This document shows positions 57,695-64,000 of a DNA stretch of 64,000 nucleotides, piece by piece (the stretch's first letter is position 1; each line of letters starts with the position of its first letter). The notes under the pieces were generated by a model, which saw only the letters and a program-made list of their open reading frames with translations, ran no database searches and had not been told where the DNA came from. The stretch comes from Sclerotinia nivalis (lineage: Eukaryota > Ascomycota > Leotiomycetes > Helotiales > Sclerotiniaceae), in NCBI GenBank assembly GCA_029531795.1, contig JAPEIS010000005.1, positions 804,001 to 868,000 of the forward strand. Reading direction: 5' to 3'. The translations under genes and the position numbers were made by a program.

Positions 57695-58575
57695 TGCTAG
57701 GGAGGGGAAGAAGAGAGGAGGTTTAAAAGGAATGGATGGCCTTTTTGGCAAAATGGGAGTTTGATGGAATGATGGGCGTTTTATGGGAACCCGTGGTGTT
57801 TGGATGATACCATACGAAAGTGGTGGGCTTTTATGTTTGATATCTAAGTTCTAGCATATTTGGGCGTTGGGTGGAGCTACATTTATGGTGGTATTATGTT
57901 ATGGGGTTGGAGAGGAGAAATAAAGCGATGTACATGTTAGTTTATTGAAGTAGCCAAATAAGCTACTTATTCAAACATTTTACAAGTATGACCGACCCCG
58001 TGTATCCGAGAAGATACATCATGCAACACATCACACTGCTAGCATCATGAAGCATAAATAGTAAGTGATGAATTGTCATAACGCTTGCAAAACTATGGTG
58101 AAAATGTCCCTACTTGCTCTTGAATGCTATATTCTCTCGATACAGAGATAGATAGATAGATATCCACCCATTTATTCATTCATCCATCCATCCATCCCTT
58201 GTATGTCATAAAAGGTGAAAAGAAAGTAAAAATGAAACAGAGATTAGAAATGTGGTTCATCAAATTTCCCCTTAGCCTTTGGCTTGTTGAAAATAATGAT
58301 GATGTATCTGTCTGTCTGACTGTATGTCTGGTCGTGCAGGTATCAATGATTCGGGAGAGAAAAAGAAGGAAAAAAGAAAATTGATAGCTGCTTCGAATCG
58401 ATGATGTACTGAAGTGGTATTGAAAAAAGGCAATGCGATCGATGTCTAATCTCATTGGCGCCTATGCAGTGGTTGGATAACGATGAGGTGTGGTGTGGTA
58501 CATTGTGATTGAGATTTTTGGATATGATGGATATGGGATATAAGATGCAAGGTTTTGAGGTTAGGAGAAGTCTAC
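57695..58575. other. Convergent intergenic region
   Basis: About 880 bases between USE1 and the end of the BRCT-WGR gene. GATA repeats (GATAGATAGATAGATA) lie at about 58147-58162 and ATCC repeats at about 58181-58196. No gene is supported. Confidence 0.5.
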
Positions 58576-60381
58576 TCATAGAATGATCACATCCGAGACC
58601 GAGTTCCCCGATGCAGAGAACGAGGGCCGTGGTTGAGAAGTGTGTGTTGATGAGGCATTTGAGGGAGTTGAGCTGGTGGTTGTTAGTCCTGCTCTCGTAC
58701 TTCCTCTGGGAAACAAAAAAGGGAAAATCAGGAGGAAAGTATACAACAACTTACCCTGCCATCTCATCATCGCAATCACCTGAATCACCAGCGTCAGTCT
58801 CCGAATCAGAAATAACAATAATTTCCTCCTTCTCCATCCCCGTGGCAGCTTGCGCTTGCGCTTGCGATTGGATTTGGTGTTTATGAGGTGATGAAGGAGG
58901 AGAAGGTAAATGATCCCTCATCAACTCATCGAATGCCTCATCATCATCCACCTCACTATCACTATCATATTCATGTTCACTCCTCTCCATCATTCGTCTC
59001 TCAGCCAATCGTCTCTCCATTGCCATCCTCTCATTCCTCCTCTCATTCGCTCTCTCTTTCTTAGCCACCTCATCATCCTCATCCTCATCCTCATCATTTT
59101 CATGAATTTCCTCACCACAAGAATCGACTGCCCTCTCATTGAATTTCAAATCCTCATCCTTCCAATTAGGTGCCTTGCGCCAACTAGGTAACATACCCAT
59201 TGGACGGCCCAAAGTAGGCCTTTGATATCTGAACAAAGTTTCTGAATGGTTTTTGGGGAGCGGCTCGTACCGATCGTCCCATTCGATGCCGGTTTTCGAT
59301 TTGAAGATTGCTTTGAAGTCTGAGAAGGCTTCGGAGAAGACTTTGGCTTTGAGGGGGTTAGTCGTTTGTTGTTTATGGTAAAAGGAGGAAGGGGAGGCGG
59401 GGAGGAAAGGTGATGGGGATGTTGATATAGGAATTGAGAAGGCTTACGATGGCATTCATCTCGAAGATACGAGGGGCTTTGATAGGCAGTTGTGAGTTTT
59501 GCTCCAGCCATATAGGTACTAGGTTGAGCATTGGATGCAAAGAGGTAAACGGTATATTTCTGATTTTTGTTTTTGCCATGCACGAGAACACGTGTGAGGA
59601 CGACTTTGTATTCGAAATCCGTTTGATCGGTGTAAACGTGATGGAGTCCTATCTCCATGATTAGATTTTCCTCTCGGCCTTGAATATAACAAGCAAACAA
59701 GAAATCAAAGGGAACAATAAAATTGGGGATACATTAAGAAAAAGGCACATACGATTATCACATAATTCCTTACCGGCTTTCACACCCTCCTCGAATCTTT
59801 GTCGATATTTTATCTTCTGATCCTCGGTATGATGCAAGCGACGGATTACTCGTCCAAGCGTATAACCTGTGACAACGAGTTTCTTTTTCTTGTTCAATTT
59901 TGACGTGAGGCAGTCTACCAACCAGTCGATAACGACTATATGGCATCTCTTGCCCATTGCCATTGCTTTGAGGACTATAGCACACCCCAGTGCGTTAGCA
60001 TTCTGTACTTTTCCACGAGCCCGAGTAATCAGAGTAGACAATATTGAGGATGATTGGCGTACCCTGCACACTCTTCTTCTTATATTCCTTAATAGTAACA
60101 ACAAGATGCGTAGTATATTCATCCACCTCCGTCGCATACTCTCCCCCATGAACTCGAATCCATTTGCTGATCTTCTCATAGCTCCATTGTTGCTCAGCAT
60201 TAGGACCAGGATGCCCGGCTATGAAATCTCCTGCGAGAGACATTTTGCAGCCGCTGAAAATTGGTTTCATGGCGCCATTGCTGTAGGAATTCTTGGTGCG
60301 TTTGCTTTTGGATGGTGCTGGGTGCGTTATTTTTTGGGGTTTGCTGGAGGGTTTGGAGGTGTGGGGGCGAATGCGAGGCAT
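58576..60381 (-). CDS. BRCT-WGR domain protein with acidic tail and SIM-like motif
   Basis: Five exons on the minus strand: 60381-60063, 60007-59753, 59678-59448, 59346-58755 and 58705-58576, giving 508 residues with phases closing at each junction. Residues 1-38 are basic. A BRCT-like domain spans about 40-150 (FSGCKMSLAG, KISKWIRVHGGEY, CHIVVIDWLVDCL). A WGR-like domain spans about 195-310 (HHVYTDQTDFEYKVVL, AFSDFKAIFKSKTG, EWDDR), as in PARP enzymes. Acidic and Glu/Arg-rich coils follow, then EEIIVISDSETD, a SUMO-interaction-like motif, and a Ser/Thr-rich tail. No ADP-ribosyltransferase domain follows, so this is not a full PARP. It is probably nuclear and linked to DNA damage or chromatin (inference). 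An ATG at 60558 in frame would add 59 residues; the downstream start has the better leader. Confidence 0.75.
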
Positions 60382-61666
60382 GTTTGTGGTTGATGGGAGG
60401 TGTGGCTTGATGTGCTCTACGAATGTGTTAGTGTATTGTGAGGTGGAGGATGTAGTTGAAGATGTTGTAGCTGTAAGAGAGGGTACACTGTGATTGCTTA
60501 TAAACAGCCAAGGAGAATATTCCTCAGTAGAGTTGATGATAGATGTACCCAGACCCATCGTGTGAGTACCCTAGACATGGTTCAAAATCACAGCAAGAGG
60601 TTAAAATAAGATACTATGGTGTCATGTCCTCAATATGCTATGAACCCAAGAGCTCGGTGAAGGTACTCTCTAATCTTCATAGAAAAAAAATTATCTCGCT
60701 TAATCAAAAATGTCAAATTCTGCCCAAAGTCAAACATGATGAAGCGAGGATGTTGATGGGTGAAAGACAAAAATCCCGAGCAGAGTATGAGCCTCGAAAG
60801 TGATTTGAAGGGTAAATCCATGAAGAAATACTCAACTACAAGAGAGCAGATGCGAAAGAGCAACTTACGATGATACTGCGCCTTGATGCTCAAGAACGTA
60901 TAGTGTTTGACGGATTGGTTGAGTTGACGATGAAGTGAAGTTGTGATTTTGACAGGCAGAGAGTAAGATACTAAGTGCCAGGCAAGGGCTGAGATAGGAA
61001 GCACTCGAAGAATGAGAAGAAGGTAGAACTCAAATCACGTAAGATAAATCAAATAACTAATGATGAAGACCACCGTGATCGAAAAAGCAGTGTAAGAATA
61101 TAAGGAGCAAAATAGGAATGTGAAAATGAGTAGGTATTGGTTGTAAGTTGGGGTCTAGAAATTTGATATCGAAGTGGGGCGAGACAGAAGTATTGAATAT
61201 ACTTCGAGACTAGAGAAGTAATTGCGACCACGGATGGGATAATTCATTGGTCCGAACACTAATGAGGACGAGATATCTCCCAACGATTGATGGGGGAATA
61301 ATTGGAAAATATGTTAAATAAAACCAGCTAACCTCTAAATATAGTATTGGAGATAGGTATTGTGCTAGTAGATTGGAGTTTATTGAAAATGGAGGCTTTC
61401 GGCGTTAAATATATCCAGTTTTCGAAAGTGAGAATATTCTCGGTTGGAGCTGAGTCAAAAAGGGGAGCAACCGATGTTGGTGTGGAATGTTGCGAAAACG
61501 GTCGATGCAACTCCAAGCAGCCACCATTTCTAAGGGTGAAAAAGCAACATCGTTGAAAATAGTACGTCCGGCAACAGATCCTGTGTTTAACAAATCGACT
61601 TTTCACAAGGACTAGTCATTAATCATTATTCACCACCCAAGATCATTCCATACTCTTCGACCCTGT
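60382..61666. other. Intergenic region between trpC and BRCT-WGR genes
   Basis: 1.3 kb, AT-rich, without a supported gene; both neighbours are on the minus strand, so it holds the trpC 3' region and the BRCT-WGR promoter. Frames of up to 124 codons overlap each other. Confidence 0.5.
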
Positions 61667-64000
61667 CTATCTAACGCTCTTTGCTTCCTTTATGAAAGCT
61701 TTGATCCTCTCAATACTCTGAGCCCCATTTTCCTCTACGCCACTACTGACGTCGACACCGATGATCCGATCACCTACATCACCCACTGATCGCACAGCTT
61801 CTGCCACGTTCTCGGGATTCAAACCGCCAGCAAGAATGACTCTAAGACCTTGATCTTTTGTCAACGTAGCCTGAACCTCTGTCACATCCAATTTTTGCCC
61901 AGAGCCCCCCGATGCCGAGTCTAGCAGAGGAATGGTATGGTAACCTCTTCTCCCGAGACCAGCCTGACCAGGTTTAAAGCTTCGAATGACAGGAACTGGT
62001 ATTAAATTTGCCCATTCCAATGGTTCGTCACCGTGCAGCTGCACTATATCTAAATCATATGCCTTCTGCAGCTCCAAAACCTCTTCTAGAGGTTGATTTT
62101 GAAAAACGCCGACTAACAAAGGCCGGTGACTCGAAACATTCGATGCTGCATTACTGAAGAAATCTGATGCTTGGTTACTCACTCGATCACTAACGACCGT
62201 CCCAGTCGTCTGTTGAGCTTGATGAACAGCCCTAGAAATAGCAATTGCATCTTTGTACGGAACATGTCGACCTCTACCAGGGACAAGAATCATCCCGATC
62301 AAATCCGCACCAGCTTTTATAGCTTCTGTTGCAGTCTCAGCATTTCTTGTTCCACAAATCTTTACAAGTAAGCTACCGCTTGCAGATTTGTTGAGGGTAC
62401 TTGAACCTCCAAGTAGTTCTCGAATGAAAAGGGCTGTATCTTTGGCTCGCATGAGCGCCTCACCCACAAGAACTGCACCTACACCATTCTTCTGGTATGC
62501 TTCTACATCTTTGGGACCGGAAATACCACTAAGAGCGCATACGATAGTTTCTTTTGGAACTTGGTTGAGGAGACGACTTGTAGTATCAAGATCTACTTCA
62601 AAACTTGTTAAATTCCGGTTGTTCACACCAATGACTTTTGCGCCAAGGCTGACAGCTATGGTCATTTCTTCTGGTGTATTGACTTCCACTAAAGGCTCCA
62701 TTCCAAGCGACACGGAATAATGATACAAGCGGGTCAAAGTTTCTTCATCTAGCATCTTGACGATGAGTAAAACCGTATCGGCACCAGCTAATCTAGCTTC
62801 TAATATTTGGTATTCTTCGAAGATGAATTCTTTCCGTAAAACAGCAGGTCGATTTGGCATGCCTTCAAGAGCCTGTCGTACAGCTCGCAAGTCATCGATG
62901 CTTCCCTTGAACCACTCTGGCTCTGTCAAAACGGAAATCACACTTGCACCAGCTAGAGCATATATTCTAGCTTGAGCTGGAGCACACGCAGATAAAGAGA
63001 TGACACCCTTTGAAGGAGATGCCCGTTTGATTTCGGCCATAAGTGACAACGGAAATGGTGATTTTCGGAGACGTTGAACAAATGGAACAAGAGGAGGAGC
63101 AATATCGAGCTCATAAGCGGCTTGGAGATCTAAGGGTCGTTGGGATGGAACTTCTTTCTGTGCAGAAACTGCGGCTTTGCGATGCGCGAAAATCTTATCC
63201 AGTATATTCTCTTTCTTGGTACTAGTGGAAACAGACTTGGAGACTTGCGCCGCACTTTTCGAATCCTCTCTTTGCAAACGTTCATTCTCTACCCAGGTGC
63301 CACCCCGCATCTTTAAGAAGTTCTTGAGCATGACTCGACCTTCAGCAGTCAAGATACTCTCAGGATGGAATTGTACAGCTTCTAGGACGTAATCTTTGTG
63401 TCTAACGCCCATTATTACACCCTTTTCCCCACCAACGCCGGCCTCGATCCAGGATGATACTTCCAGACATTCGGGCATAGTCGGATGTGTGCCAGCAAGG
63501 GAATGATATCGTGTAACCGGTAAGTCTTGCGGTAGACTTGCATACAATCCTTTCGAATCGTGTCGCAATGGCGATGTTTTGCCATGCAAGATTTCTCCGG
63601 CAAATATAACCTCTCCTCCATATACGTCCAATATGCACTGTCTAGGTATATGTTCAGTAATGGCTCACTCAATTATTTGCCCATTACTCACTGTCCCATG
63701 CAGACTCCAAACACAGGTATCTTGCCTGCAAAGTATTTAATAGCATCTCTACTAACACCAGAATCGGTTTTTGGATGACCTGGACCTGGACTTATCACCA
63801 ATTGAGTAGGGTTGAGGGCAATAAGCTCCTCGACGCTAAGTTCATCGTTTCGGTAGACGGTTACTGTTGCTCCTTCAAGAACAAGGTATTGGTAAACATT
63901 CCAGGAGAATGAGTCGAAGTTATCGATTAGGATCACATTTGAAGCAGATGGTAGCGGGGGAGCTGGCTCGGGCTGGTGGGGAGAATAATCGATTAAGTCT
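61667..64000 (-). CDS. trpC: Trifunctional tryptophan biosynthesis protein TrpC (5' partial)
   Basis: Exons 64000-63692 (open to the window edge, so the first few codons are missing) and 63641-61667. The splice restores [13 protein letters not shown]. The first domain is the glutamine amidotransferase of anthranilate synthase: [15 protein letters not shown], then ISPGPGHP, the catalytic Cys in FGVCMGQ, and the His/Glu of QFHPES. The second is indole-3-glycerol-phosphate synthase: [43 protein letters not shown]. The third is phosphoribosylanthranilate isomerase: [42 protein letters not shown] and a [13 protein letters not shown] end. The enzyme carries out three steps from chorismate to indole-3-glycerol phosphate in the cytosol. 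At least 760 residues are present, close to full length. Confidence 0.97.

Noticed and set aside
58147..58196. GATA and ATCC short repeats as a possible CRISPR-like or mobile signature
   Set aside because: They are plain tetranucleotide microsatellites without spacers or inverted ends.
60382..60558. Upstream ATG extending the BRCT-WGR protein by 59 residues
   Set aside because: The added sequence is Ser/Thr-rich leader-like, and ATG 60381 follows a CAACCACAAAC context typical of a start; kept only as an alternative.

Overview
The window reads as nuclear DNA of a filamentous ascomycete. Genes carry short GT-AG introns, mostly 45-120 bases, often with CTAAC/CTGAC-like branch sites. The set includes the fungal trifunctional TrpC, a 353-residue group I G-alpha, GWT1, ROK1, MIC10 and an AA16-like lytic polysaccharide monooxygenase. 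Moderate GC, long AT-rich intergenic DNA and TAGGTAC-rich promoters suggest a Sclerotiniaceae-like leotiomycete (Botrytis/Sclerotinia type). The genus is an inference and was not tested.

Layout: 1-4594 has no supported gene. Then come a surface-growth-type GT2 glycosyltransferase (4595-6373, +), a 4 kb gap, a Clp1/BTB-like protein (10488-11664, -), GWT1 (12669-14202, +), a 4.4 kb gap holding a repeat-rich promoter and leader, a Kin4/Frk1-type kinase (18622-22317, +), a metallo-beta-lactamase-like protein (23629-24687, +), a 13-exon HExxH zincin-like gene (25045-27568, +), a secreted AA16-like protein (29161-30021, +), a CAX-type Ca2+/H+ exchanger (32979-35841, +), a tiny Cys-rich protein (38325-38513, +), a Rab4-like GTPase (39751-40991, -) and an SDR dehydrogenase (41347-42685, +). 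These are followed by the helicase ROK1 (43023-45188, -) head to head with MIC10 (45331-45850, +), a single-pass membrane protein (46139-47005, -), a 4.9 kb gap, G-alpha (51938-53193, +), a secreted-looking orphan (54182-55347, +), the SNARE USE1 (56624-57694, +), a BRCT-WGR protein (58576-60381, -) and trpC (61667 to the right edge, -, 5' end missing).

Most genes are housekeeping or signalling genes, and there is no biosynthetic cluster, mobile element, rRNA, tRNA or CRISPR. Common themes are ER-Golgi and membrane traffic (GWT1, USE1, Rab4), calcium and G-protein signalling, mitochondrial cristae and ribosome biogenesis. The most unusual items are the BRCT-WGR protein, which has a SUMO-interaction-like motif but no PARP catalytic domain; the zincin-like gene with runs of micro-exons; a possible in-frame N-terminal extension of MIC10; and two small genes visible only after splicing is worked out by hand. 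All exon models were read by eye from splice signals and frame, with no transcript evidence.
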